From positions 1 through 9,464 of the forward strand of contig CAKVCR010000095.1 in assembly GCA_934725835.1 (NCBI GenBank): DNA of 9,464 nt. Reading direction: 5' to 3'. Within the stretch, counting starts at the first letter, position 1; each line of letters opens with the position of its first letter. A program made the position numbers and the translations under genes. The notes beneath the pieces were generated by a model that had not been told where the DNA came from, ran no database searches, and was given only the letters and a program-made list of their open reading frames with translations. This stretch comes from an uncultured Odoribacter sp. GTDB taxonomy: Bacteria; Bacteroidota; Bacteroidia; Bacteroidales; Marinifilaceae. Shown here in pieces: positions 1-6,780 of the stretch.

Positions 1-36
1 ACTTCATTCATTTTTTTCTTTCATCAGCACCTCCTT
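1..36 (-). other. Strong Shine-Dalgarno site and short leader-like reading frame at the window edge
   Basis: Read on the minus strand, AGGAGG lies at 35-30 and an ATG at 24-22 follows after five bases, an ideal spacing that is rare in Bacteroidetes. The frame from this ATG is only six codons (MKEKNE) before TGA at 6-4. A second ATG at 11-9, in another frame, overlaps the end of the first frame and stays open to the edge. A run of seven A residues (17-11) lies between the two starts. Either this is a leader peptide coupled to a downstream gene, or the true gene starts at 24 and the A-run has lost or gained a base, or the gene starts at 11 with a poorly spaced site. It lies about 35 bases downstream of the transglutaminase-like gene, so it is probably the next gene of that operon. 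Confidence 0.4.
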
Positions 37-59
37 TTTTAAAATAAAACATACTCCAT

Positions 60-1919
60 TTACCAAAAACAGATCTTACCATCCGTATAAGTGAAAATCC
101 GTTCTTCCTTTCCGGTAGTCAAATCCCTTAACCATAACAGGGCATTGGCCGGTATTTCACTGAATATCACCCACCTTTCAGTAGCCTCCTTTACTCCCAG
201 CGAACACCATCCCGAGCCGTCATGATAATTCAATTCATACCAATGACCTGGATATACACTATTGCCATCGTTGCGTAATAAACACTCTATACCCGACAAG
301 GAAACTTTTTTGCCCATATCCCATTGTAAAATGTAATTCTGATCCGAAAAGGCATAAGAAATCGGATTATCATCGAAAGCAGGCGACCAAGCGGTGAATC
401 CCGGAACATTTTGCAGGGGTTTTATACTCTCCCCCTTCTCGTTATATAATACACATTCACCTACATAAAACGGCCTTTGGGAACATATTCTCCAGTAGCG
501 ATAGGGTTGAGAAGAACTGATTTTTATTTCAGACCATTGCAATTCAGAGATATATTTAAATACGCCGATACTGTCTTTCTGGCGAAAAGAGGGATCATTG
601 GAAGCTTCCACCACCGAATTCAAAAACGGTCGGTTGACAGACCTTAACATAAGCCTTGAAGGATACTTCCGTTTCAGTTTTAACGTGAGCAGATGAGTGG
701 TATCGGGTTGTAATATCTGCACTTTTCCTGTCAAATCCAATAGAAAAGGATAAGAAACGGCAACGGCATCCCCATCCGGATAAATCAACGGCAAATATAC
801 TATACCACACCCGACATCTTTAAAAAGAAACTGCCCATCCCGAAGTCTGGTATAAGCGACAGGTTCCCATTTCAGGTTATTGAATACACTCAAATACCCA
901 TAGGTAACGGATACCGGTTTGAGGGGTGTCACCGGGACATCCTTCACCCGGGTATAGCAGGAAGTCACGTCCCGGTAGAAAGGACTTCGGAAAAAAGGAG
1001 GAATGTATTCACTTATACCGGTGTCAGGAGCTGGATTACGGGTAAAAGTCTGGCGATAAATTTTCCCCTGTTTATTTACCTCAAATGCTAACCGTTGTAT
1101 GCTGTTCATTTGTCTGTTATCTATCAGCACCGACCAACAATGTCTGTCATTCCGGGTCGGGAAAGCCGGGTTCAGATCTAAAGCAACCGGACACAGCGTA
1201 AGTTTGGCCAACCAACTTCTGAGCATAGCCTGGCCCACACATCCCGTCAGATTATAGTTGATTAACGTTCCCCGGTACAATACTTTTGCCTCTCGGGGAA
1301 TCCGGCCATTAAAAATCTGAGACAAACCGAGGCCTGTTGCCACTTCATTGCCAATATCGTCATAGTTCAGTAAATCGGCAATATCGGTGTGGAATATCGA
1401 ATCCTGCAACCTGAAAAGTTGCTGAGGACGTTCATGTCCAACCCGGTAGGGCAACACATACTCACACAATTGACCGAACTGCAAGTTTTTTAACCAGGGT
1501 CTTTTCCGGATGGCACTAAAAGCCGAATCGATATAGGTAATCAGAAAATTACTATCTAATTGTTCGATATCTTCATACCACACCAACCCTTCCGTTGCAT
1601 CAGGTTGTTGAAAGAATGCTTCGTACAAAGTCGCTTTAAAAATAAAGCTTTGTCCACAATAAACCGAATCGATCCATTGTTTATAAACATCAAGGGCCTC
1701 TCCTTCATACCAGCCATGCCCCGGCATGTTAGCGATCAGATAGCAGGATGCCCGATATTTCAACGAATCGGCAGGATGCAAAGAATAATGTTTTAATACC
1801 TGCTCCAGCTGCATCCTGTTTTTTCCGCTTTTACTCAACGCCTGCTCCAATGGTGAGGCGGACATACAGCTGATAAAGAAACAACTCCAGCACACAAAGA
1901 AAAAATAATATTTGCTCAT
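60..1919 (-). CDS. Secreted transglutaminase-like lipoprotein with discoidin-like C-terminus
   Basis: The 619-residue product starts with a hydrophobic signal ending in a lipobox-like FISC (Cys18), so it is probably a lipoprotein. Residues about 30-140 hold the conserved Bacteroidetes N-terminal region seen as DSLKYRA and ANMPGH. The transglutaminase/peptide-N-glycanase-like core lies around 215-275: Cys227 in GCVGQA, His260 in RHCW and Asp267 in LIDN fit the Cys-His-Asp triad. The C-terminal part, about 470-619, looks like the galactose-binding (discoidin-like) sandwich often found in this family, ending in LLWLRDLTTGKEERIFTY. It starts five bases after the upstream ligase-like gene stops, so the two are almost certainly co-transcribed. 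The substrate is unknown; hydrolysis or transfer on surface peptides or glycopeptides is an inference from the fold. Confidence 0.85.
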   Translation of the reverse strand: MSKYYFFFVCWSCFFISCMSASPLEQALSKSGKNRMQLEQVLKHYSLHPADSLKYRASCYLIANMPGHGWYEGEALDVYKQWIDSVYCGQSFIFKATLYEAFFQQPDATEGLVWYEDIEQLDSNFLITYIDSAFSAIRKRPWLKNLQFGQLCEYVLPYRVGHERPQQLFRLQDSIFHTDIADLLNYDDIGNEVATGLGLSQIFNGRIPREAKVLYRGTLINYNLTGCVGQAMLRSWLAKLTLCPVALDLNPAFPTRNDRHCWSVLIDNRQMNSIQRLAFEVNKQGKIYRQTFTRNPAPDTGISEYIPPFFRSPFYRDVTSCYTRVKDVPVTPLKPVSVTYGYLSVFNNLKWEPVAYTRLRDGQFLFKDVGCGIVYLPLIYPDGDAVAVSYPFLLDLTGKVQILQPDTTHLLTLKLKRKYPSRLMLRSVNRPFLNSVVEASNDPSFRQKDSIGVFKYISELQWSEIKISSSQPYRYWRICSQRPFYVGECVLYNEKGESIKPLQNVPGFTAWSPAFDDNPISYAFSDQNYILQWDMGKKVSLSGIECLLRNDGNSVYPGHWYELNYHDGSGWCSLGVKEATERWVIFSEIPANALLWLRDLTTGKEERIFTYTDGKICFW

Positions 1920-1924
1920 ATATC

Positions 1925-3694
1925 TTATTCTTTTGGTTGATAATTCTGTAAGAAAATTCTTGCTTGGTTTCTGATCCGCAGAACCGATGTATTGACTACT
2001 TTCACTTGCATAGACAACATATATTCGGCTTGTTTGGCTGCCTGACTGAGAGAGCCGTCAGTCCGGTACAGATTGAACAAATGATAATGCGGAACTATAT
2101 AGGCCGGAGTCATAAAAGAAGCGGAGAGATAAGCCTTTTCTGCTTCTACCTTCCTGCCGACCTGCTGATAGCACATCCCCAAATCACACACCAGCCGGGA
2201 GGATGGTTTTAAAGCACAGGCATTTTCCAACACCGGCAGGGCTTCCGCATATTGCCGGTGATTGAATAATGTCTTTCCATAACAAAGTACAAAATCAGCA
2301 TTTCCCTGCAGATACCTGTAAGAGTTCTCCATTCCCGTTCCGGTCAGAACCGATACATCCGATTGTGCTTCTGACAGAAGCCTGTCCGCCCTCTTCTCCT
2401 GCCTATATTCAAAACAGATAAAAAATAGTAAGAAAAAAAGGAACAGACCGGCAACAAATCCGTACCCGGTTTTCCATCTTCCCTTTACAAGAATCGGAGA
2501 CGACACATTTCCGGCAATTACAGCCAAAGCAGCAACAGCGATAGTTATAATCAAACCGATCGAAAAAGGGTAGCTGAAAAAACCGAAACCCAGGATTGCC
2601 AGAAATACGGAACCCGCATTACGGGATTTTTGATTACCGCGAAAAGAATAACGGCATCCGGTAAAAATCAAGAGAACAAAGAGAATAAAACCTACAATTC
2701 CCGTTTCAAAAAGTATCCGGAGAAATTCGTTAAAAGCATACACATTATTTCCGGCAACGTTTGCATAATCAGAAACAGAATGTTCCCTAAACCATTCGGC
2801 TTGTAAAGGCATATATAAAGTCTCTAGACTACCCTGCCCCCACCACAATGCATCCGGCAGGTTACTTCCGATAACCTGCCAGATTAAAAATCTGCCTTGC
2901 ACAGAATCTGGCCGCATCCGGTATCCGGCATAGATTCCAATCAACAGGAGTCCAAACAGTAGTATAAACGACAAGCTGTTCAGATACCGGTATTTTTGCC
3001 GGACTGCTTTCCACAGTATACCCATAACCAAAGCGATCCAGGATGCCCGGGAATTTATGGCCAGTATACCATAAAGCAAAAGTATAAAATTCAGCAACCA
3101 GCATACTTTCCACCCGATGCTGAACTCTTTCTTAAAAGAACAAATCCCTGCCAGAAAGGAAAGCACTAAAAACAATGCGAGTATAGAGGGATTGAAAAAA
3201 CATCCTGTACCCGGCAGGAAATAATGATAGGAAGGCAGGAGATCCGTGATTTGTAAAACATACCATATTCCTTGCAGCGCACCTGCAAAAAACAACAGAA
3301 TAAAAAATATACTGCCCGACTTTATATTCCTTGCATACACATATAACAGGAGTAGCATAACGGTATAAAGGGGAACATTCGGATTAAATATCCGGTCAGT
3401 TATCAAAATACGACTTCCGTAATAGAGAACGAATAAGCTGAATATCAAATCCAATTCATTTAATCTGAATTGCCGGTTTCTGAAAATCTTCATTCCCACC
3501 CATAAAGCAATAACTATAAAACCACCGAACCTCGCAGTCGATCCTATTAAATAGACATCGACTGGCCAAAGAACCGGACAGAAAAACAGCAGAAAGCCTA
3601 CTGGGAAATACTCAACGCAAATCCCTTGCCAAAATTTCAATTTATTTTCAGTGGGAAAATTATAAAGAGAGTGTAATTTATTGAAAAACAGCAT
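1925..3694 (-). CDS. O-antigen ligase/polymerase-like membrane protein with C-terminal TPRs
   Basis: The 589-residue protein has roughly twelve hydrophobic segments between residues 25 and 430, then a soluble tail (about 455-589) with tetratricopeptide-like repeats (YGKTLFNHRQYAEALPVLE; LGMCYQQVGRKVEAEKAY). This is the plan of the Wzy_C/WaaL superfamily with a TPR tail common in Bacteroidetes. Family marks visible are GTGCFFNPS (162-170), NSRASW with Arg216, GRFLIW (267-272) and the loop motif YAFNEFLRILFETG (319-332). In classical WaaL ligases a His precedes the Asn of that motif; here the position is Phe321, so lipid A-core ligase activity is doubtful and another glycan or protein transfer is possible. 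It is the first gene of the operon with the transglutaminase-like lipoprotein. Confidence 0.85.
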   Translation of the reverse strand: MLFFNKLHSLYNFPTENKLKFWQGICVEYFPVGFLLFFCPVLWPVDVYLIGSTARFGGFIVIALWVGMKIFRNRQFRLNELDLIFSLFVLYYGSRILITDRIFNPNVPLYTVMLLLLYVYARNIKSGSIFFILLFFAGALQGIWYVLQITDLLPSYHYFLPGTGCFFNPSILALFLVLSFLAGICSFKKEFSIGWKVCWLLNFILLLYGILAINSRASWIALVMGILWKAVRQKYRYLNSLSFILLFGLLLIGIYAGYRMRPDSVQGRFLIWQVIGSNLPDALWWGQGSLETLYMPLQAEWFREHSVSDYANVAGNNVYAFNEFLRILFETGIVGFILFVLLIFTGCRYSFRGNQKSRNAGSVFLAILGFGFFSYPFSIGLIITIAVAALAVIAGNVSSPILVKGRWKTGYGFVAGLFLFFLLFFICFEYRQEKRADRLLSEAQSDVSVLTGTGMENSYRYLQGNADFVLCYGKTLFNHRQYAEALPVLENACALKPSSRLVCDLGMCYQQVGRKVEAEKAYLSASFMTPAYIVPHYHLFNLYRTDGSLSQAAKQAEYMLSMQVKVVNTSVLRIRNQARIFLQNYQPKE

Positions 3695-3706
3695 AGTTTA
3701 AATATT

Positions 3707-3714
3707 CAAAAATA
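3707..3714 (-). promoter_or_regulatory. Possible -7 element in front of the ligase-like gene
   Basis: TATTTTTG on the minus strand matches the Bacteroidetes TAnnTTTG consensus and lies 12 bases before the ATG. No clear TTTG is seen 19-20 bases further upstream, and the leader would be only a few bases long. The operon may instead be transcribed from the promoter at 3884-3891. Confidence 0.3.
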
Positions 3715-3761
3715 CTTTTCTCAGAGGTATAAGCTAGCATTTGATTTCCCCAGTTTCTACA

Positions 3762-3857
3762 CTATACCATGAATCCTACAACAATGCCGATGTATTCTCC
3801 GTCTTTCTCTGTTCTCAACTCGTAGCTTACAGAGACAAATTTATTCTTTGTAATCAT
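3762..3857 (-). pseudogene. 5' remnant of a SlyD-like FKBP prolyl isomerase gene
   Basis: A 31-codon frame starts MITKNKFVSVSYELR and ends at TAG. The first 15-20 residues resemble the start of SlyD-type FKBP peptidyl-prolyl isomerases of Bacteroidetes, where the first beta-strand is followed by the FKBP core and an insert-in-flap domain of roughly 150 further residues. Nothing resembling those domains is seen between the stop and the ligase-like gene at 3694, in any frame. A good promoter -7 element lies 26 bases upstream. I read it as a deleted gene whose promoter survives and may now drive the ligase operon. It could also be a real short peptide gene, but the family resemblance argues against that. 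Confidence 0.55.
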
Positions 3858-3883
3858 CTTATTTTATTAAATTAATTTAGTCG

Positions 3884-3891
3884 CAAAATTA
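3884..3891 (-). promoter_or_regulatory. Promoter -7 element of the slyD remnant
   Basis: TAATTTTG on the minus strand is a perfect TAnnTTTG match, giving a leader of about 20 bases before the ATG at 3857. The -33 region is T-rich without a clear TTTG. With the slyD gene broken, this is the best candidate promoter for the downstream ligase/transglutaminase operon. Confidence 0.55.
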
Positions 3892-3905
3892 AAACAAACC
3901 ACCGT

Positions 3906-3935
3906 AAAAAACGAATAAAATCACGTATTGATTTT
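3906..3935 (-). terminator. Weak terminator-like hairpin after the Fic gene
   Basis: Read on the minus strand, AAAATCA, five bases, then TGATTTT form a perfect 7-bp stem (3935-3917), followed by a run of six T (3911-3906). The stem is AT-rich, so termination may be inefficient. The hairpin spans the outer edge of the 25-bp repeat: one arm is in the repeat, the other in the flank. The 7-5-7 inverted arms would also suit a tyrosine recombinase core site. Confidence 0.35.
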
Positions 3936-3989
3936 CAGATCGTCTGTTTCTATAAGCAAATATCCAATTTTACCTTTCAGCATATCCAT
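3921..3989 (-). CDS. Short reading frame of unknown nature downstream of fic
   Basis: A 22-codon frame (MDMLKGKIGYLLIETDDLKI, then NT) begins 17 bases after the Fic stop. It can be extended upstream to a TTG at 4004 by TQEE and the initiator. Composition looks protein-like, with a likely amphipathic helix. It reads through the left copy of the 25-bp repeat and stops just outside it, so if that repeat marks an insertion the frame is either a coincidence or a chimera. Not recognised; no promoter or ribosome site is evident. Confidence 0.2.
   Translation of the reverse strand: MDMLKGKIGYLLIETDDLKINT
3925..3949 (+). repeat. 25-bp direct repeat, left copy
   Basis: The sequence begins GTATTGATTTTCAGATCG and ends TCTGTTT. 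It is identical to 5683-5707 over all 25 bases, and the bases just outside differ on both sides. It contains the short inverted repeat CAGA-TCG-TCTG. This copy has the TTG of a -33 box but no -7 element after it. Confidence 0.9.
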
Positions 3990-4006
3990 TTCTTCTTGAG
4001 TCAAGA

Positions 4007-5128
4007 CTATTGCATTTTCTTTATTTCGTTATATAGAGCCAACCCTTTTGCCGTAAGCAGGTATTTTTGTCTCGGATGATTGGGCTTGTCGGGATATAAC
4101 ACCTTGAGAAAACCGATTTCGGTAGCGGGGCTTATATAGTTCTCCAAAAATGTCGGACGATGTTTCAGACCGACTTTCTCCATCAATACTTTTAACGATA
4201 ATTGTTCGTTTGACAAAACTAATAACAAAGCGCGAACTTGTTCGGTTACTTGTACGGCAGGTTGTTCGGTACTTGTACGGTCAATTTGCTTGACTTGTTT
4301 GGCAGTCAGTTCTTCCGGAGCATTAACCACCATATACCTATTCCGCAACTCATTCGTTTCACCCAATAGAAGATTACGAAAGAACCGTTCCAAATATTCG
4401 GAATTACGCATGATGCCTTTTTGCACGTTTTGGTAGTTGGCACGTACCAGCGCATTACGGAAATACCACGAATGATTGGCGAACAGGTCGTTTGTTACGT
4501 CAAAACCCATAGAACGTAGGTAGAGAATCGTGAATACAGCAGTCGTTCGGGTATTTCCCTCGCCGAACGGATGGATTTGCCATAATCCCGATACGAACTT
4601 GGCTATGTGACTCACTAATCCATTCCTGTCCACTTTTGAATAGTCGAACTGGCGTTCTTGTTCCAAGTCGTATTCGATTGCTTTGCGGAGATCGGGTGCG
4701 GAAACATACAACACCGTATCACCACGCAGCACCCATTCCTTTTTGGTAATGTTGTAATCTCGGATTTGTCCCGCAAATTTGAATACTCCATCAAAAATCC
4801 GACGATGAATTGATGTCAGTCCGACAAGTGTAAAAGCAAAAGTTTTCTCGGTAAGAAGTCGACGGATATTGGTTGATGCCATATCCGCTTCGTGGATTTC
4901 TGCATCTTCGGGCGTATGTGCTATTTTCGATTGATAATAGCTACGAATAAGTTGCTCGGCTTCGTCGATTGTAATCTCGCCCTCAATATCTTTACGTGCG
5001 GTCTCAATCAAGTAGTCGGAAGGCTTCAAGCCATCGACTGCCTGCAACCCTATTGCGGTCTGCCACGCGTAACCCTTCTCCCGCTTCTGCGGCTCGCCTT
5101 GGCGTATGTATTCGTTAAAGTCCATCAT
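4007..5128 (-). CDS. fic: Fic family protein (AMP-transferase fold) with C-terminal winged helix
   Basis: The 373-residue product is complete. The catalytic Fic motif is HPFGEGNTRT at 186-195: His186 is the general base, Glu190 binds metal, and Asn192/Arg194 contact the nucleotide phosphates. The Fic fold runs from about 90 to 255, with the beta-hairpin region YNITKKEWVL near 125-134. A linker (270-298) leads to a winged-helix-like domain (about 298-373). Fic enzymes usually transfer AMP from ATP to a hydroxyl side chain of a target protein. The N-terminal part (36-66, with IEGEIT) resembles the antitoxin-like helix of VbhA-type Fic regulators, but the S/TxxxE(G/N) inhibitory motif is not intact: Arg45 stands where S/T is expected before Glu49-Gly50. 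The start is one of two adjacent ATG codons. The gene follows a broken regulator-like gene by 13 bases and shares its promoter. Confidence 0.93.
   Translation of the reverse strand: MMDFNEYIRQGEPQKREKGYAWQTAIGLQAVDGLKPSDYLIETARKDIEGEITIDEAEQLIRSYYQSKIAHTPEDAEIHEADMASTNIRRLLTEKTFAFTLVGLTSIHRRIFDGVFKFAGQIRDYNITKKEWVLRGDTVLYVSAPDLRKAIEYDLEQERQFDYSKVDRNGLVSHIAKFVSGLWQIHPFGEGNTRTTAVFTILYLRSMGFDVTNDLFANHSWYFRNALVRANYQNVQKGIMRNSEYLERFFRNLLLGETNELRNRYMVVNAPEELTAKQVKQIDRTSTEQPAVQVTEQVRALLLVLSNEQLSLKVLMEKVGLKHRPTFLENYISPATEIGFLKVLYPDKPNHPRQKYLLTAKGLALYNEIKKMQ
4238..4280 (-). repeat. Imperfect tandem repeat in the Fic linker
   Basis: TTGTTCGGTTACTTGTACGG (4238-4257) recurs at 4262-4280 with one T missing, a unit of about 24 bases. 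Because of the missing base the two copies are read in shifted frames, giving RTSTEQ and VQVTEQV. It lies in the flexible linker between the Fic domain and the winged helix, where TEQV-like repeats are known to vary among related proteins. Confidence 0.7.
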
Positions 5129-5141
5129 ACATGTATATTAT

Positions 5142-5448
5142 TTACTGCTCAGTTGTATCAAACATTTTTGCAAGTGAATGATATTCTGCTTTTTCGAATA
5201 AATTTATTTCACCACTCGTTCCCAACCGAATAACATCGTTACAAGTTTTTAATCGTGCTAACATTGGCATGATAATACTTTTGCCATGATTGACAAAGTC
5301 ATACAATTCTTTTTCTGTTGATAGTATTTTATATCCACCAGAATATCTTATCTCCTAATACGGATTTATAATTATAGCCATCAGATTCTGATATTTAGAT
5401 GCCTTTTTCTTCAAGCACCTCTTTTATTCGGTTCTTTGGTTTATCCAT
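5142..5448 (-). pseudogene. Broken regulator-like gene upstream of fic
   Basis: An ATG at 5448 opens MDKPKNRIKEVLEEKGI, which looks like the start of an XRE-type helix-turn-helix protein, but TAA follows at 5397-5395. The same frame goes on after the stop (ISESDGYNYKSVLGDKIFW), and the next frame carries a 70-codon open stretch (5354-5142) with clear coding character: SGGYKILSTEKELYDFV, IIMPMLARLKTCNDVIRLG, INLFEKAEYHSLAKMFD. This suggests one gene with a stop, a frameshift near 5330-5350 and probably an internal deletion, since most of an XRE fold is missing. The C-terminal part is not recognised. It ends 13 bases before fic, so the ancestral gene was probably fic's operon partner and perhaps its regulator or antitoxin. 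Confidence 0.6.
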
Positions 5449-5473
5449 GTTTAATCCGGTTGATATTCGTCTA

Positions 5474-5481
5474 CAAAGGTA
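5474..5481 (-). promoter_or_regulatory. Promoter -7 element for the regulator remnant and fic
   Basis: TACCTTTG on the minus strand is a perfect TAnnTTTG match, 25 bases upstream of the ATG at 5448. The -33 region is a T-run rather than TTTG. It is the only convincing promoter for fic. Confidence 0.6.
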
Positions 5482-5534
5482 TAAAATATAATGCAATAAA
5501 AAAACAGGATGATATTCCAATCGTTCTTAAATTT

Positions 5535-5588
5535 AGGTAGGCATATTTACCTTTTCATATGCCTATGAGTTGATAGGAAAGCCTACCT
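5535..5588. promoter_or_regulatory. Overlapping inverted repeats between the fic promoter and the PHP promoter
   Basis: TAGGCATAT (5538-5546) pairs with ATATGCCTA (5557-5565), a 9-bp stem with a 10-base loop. AGGTAGGC (5535-5542) pairs instead with GCCTACCT (5581-5588). The two pairings share bases and exclude each other. The right arm overlaps a plus-strand TACCTTTG (5584-5591), a perfect -7 match without a good -33 box. Candidates are an operator cluster or an alternative-fold leader. The stretch 5449-5682 otherwise shows no gene. Confidence 0.35.
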
Positions 5589-5682
5589 TTGCGGAGAATA
5601 AAAGTTCTAAAGAGCGTGTATCCTAAAGATAATCTTTGGTTCATTTCTTGAAATTTTCTTGATGAATCTATTTTATATAAAA

Positions 5683-5707
5683 GTATTGATTTTCAGATCG
5701 TCTGTTT
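5683..5707 (+). repeat. 25-bp direct repeat, right copy
   Basis: Identical to 3925-3949. This copy supplies the TTG -33 box and the complete 19-base spacer of the PHP promoter and stops exactly at the first base of the -7 element. Confidence 0.9.
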
Positions 5708-5715
5708 TATCTTTG
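5686..5715 (+). promoter_or_regulatory. Promoter of the PHP gene
   Basis: TTG (5686-5688), a 19-base spacer and TATCTTTG (5708-5715) match the Bacteroidetes primary sigma factor consensus. Transcription should start near 5722, giving a leader of about 17 bases before the GTG at 5739. Only the -7 element lies outside the 25-bp repeat. Confidence 0.75.
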
Positions 5716-5738
5716 CATACAACAAACAAAGAAGTATC

Positions 5739-6761
5739 GTGGCAAATAAACTGAACAGAAAAGGAGATGTGTACGAACTCACACATTTGAATCATTTATT
5801 CATAAGGAATGAAATCAACATACCCGGATTTGGCGACTTCCAAGTTATGAAGTGCGACTTCCATACACACACCGTTTTTTCCGATGGACTTGTATGGCCC
5901 GATGGACGCATCTACGAAGCCTGGCAGGACGGTTTGGATGCTGTAGCAATTACAGACCACATAGAGCATCGGATAAACAAAGAAATGCTGAATGGCGACC
6001 TGAACGAATCCTATAAAATTGCCAAAAGAGCCGCAGACGATATAGATTTCATGGTCATCCCCGGAGCAGAGATAACTCGAGACAAACCACTGGGTCATCT
6101 GAATGCCCTATTCCTACAGGATGCCAATCTGCTGGAAAATAAAAGCCCTCTGGATTCCATAGCCGAAGCACGGAAACAGGGAGCATTCATTGTGTGGAAT
6201 CATCCCGGTTGGCCGGACAATCGTGTCACACTATATCCCATCCACGAGCAGCTGCTTGCCGAAGGCATCATCAACGGCATAGAAATCATGAATTACAAGG
6301 ATTTCTATCCGCAAGCCATCCATTGGTGCACCTCCTTCAAAAAAGCATTCATCGCCGGCTCGGATGTCCATTGCACCACCTTGGGCGTTTACAGAAATCA
6401 TTTACGCCCCGTCACACTGGTGTTCTCAAAAGAGAAAAGCCTCGCAGGTATACGCGAAGCCCTGTTCGCCGGGCGGACTGTTGCTCTATTTGATGGATAC
6501 CTGGCAGGACAAGAAGAAATTTTATCTCCATTGGTAAAATCCTGTCTGAAAATAAAACACATCAAAAATTCGTGTATTGCAGTGACAAATCGGTCTGACA
6601 TTCCTTTCCAAATCACCGGAAAGGACGACCACTATATCTTACCGGGAAGAAAAACAGCCATCATCATGTCGCCACCTGACAACCTATTGATATTCGAAAA
6701 TTGCTTCACAGAGACAGACCGTAGCTTGTCTTTCTCCATAGATGAGTTAGCATTTCAATAA
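5739..6761 (+). CDS. PHP-fold metal-dependent phosphoesterase
   Basis: The 340-residue protein has all the usual PHP metal ligands: FHTHT (His42, His44) with Asp49, ITDH (Asp73, His74), PGAEIT (Glu111), GHLNAL (His120), WNHPGW (His155) and GSDVH (Asp209, His211). PHP proteins are polynuclear metal phosphoesterases; this Bacteroidetes branch has no assigned substrate known to me. A C-terminal extension (about 258-340) looks like a beta-rich domain. Many relatives carry a signal peptide; this one begins MANKLNRKGD and would be cytoplasmic. The GTG start is supported by the promoter 24 bases upstream; the first in-frame ATG (residue 37) would cut off the start of the domain. Its promoter and its last 18 codons lie in the two direct repeats that bound the flanking cassettes. 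Confidence 0.9.
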   Translation: MANKLNRKGDVYELTHLNHLFIRNEINIPGFGDFQVMKCDFHTHTVFSDGLVWPDGRIYEAWQDGLDAVAITDHIEHRINKEMLNGDLNESYKIAKRAADDIDFMVIPGAEITRDKPLGHLNALFLQDANLLENKSPLDSIAEARKQGAFIVWNHPGWPDNRVTLYPIHEQLLAEGIINGIEIMNYKDFYPQAIHWCTSFKKAFIAGSDVHCTTLGVYRNHLRPVTLVFSKEKSLAGIREALFAGRTVALFDGYLAGQEEILSPLVKSCLKIKHIKNSCIAVTNRSDIPFQITGKDDHYILPGRKTAIIMSPPDNLLIFENCFTETDRSLSFSIDELAFQ

Positions 6762-6763
6762 TC
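6705..6763 (+). repeat. 59-bp direct repeat, left copy (3' end of the PHP gene)
   Basis: This copy encodes the last 18 residues of the PHP protein (from FTETDRS to DELAFQ), its TAA and two more bases. It is identical over 59 bases to 7907-7965, and the bases on both outer sides differ. AGACA and TGTCT inside it form a short inverted pair. Confidence 0.95.
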
Positions 6764-6780
6764 AACTGTAATTTCCCATG

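Larger units (their letters stand above)
3925..5682. mobile_element. Putative Fic-bearing cassette bounded by 25-bp direct repeats
   Basis: This is one repeat copy plus the segment up to the second copy, 1758 bases in all. It carries the Fic gene, the broken regulator-like gene upstream with its promoter, and about 200 bases of AT-rich sequence. Deleting it joins the slyD-remnant promoter region to the PHP promoter, leaving about 120 bases between two divergent starts, a typical divergent intergenic region. No integrase, transposase or terminal inverted repeat is visible, so the entry mechanism is unknown. The element is inferred from repeat structure and context. Confidence 0.5.

Noticed and set aside
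5706..5718. CTnDOT-type integration core (GTAnnTTTGC) at the PHP promoter
   Set aside because: The sequence is TTATCTTTGC, missing the leading G, and it is fully explained as a promoter -7 element.
5739..6761. Antisense open frames of 70-100 codons across the PHP, ligase and transglutaminase genes
   Set aside because: They lie wholly opposite or inside well-supported genes, have no family resemblance and no promoter signals; they are by-products of codon usage.
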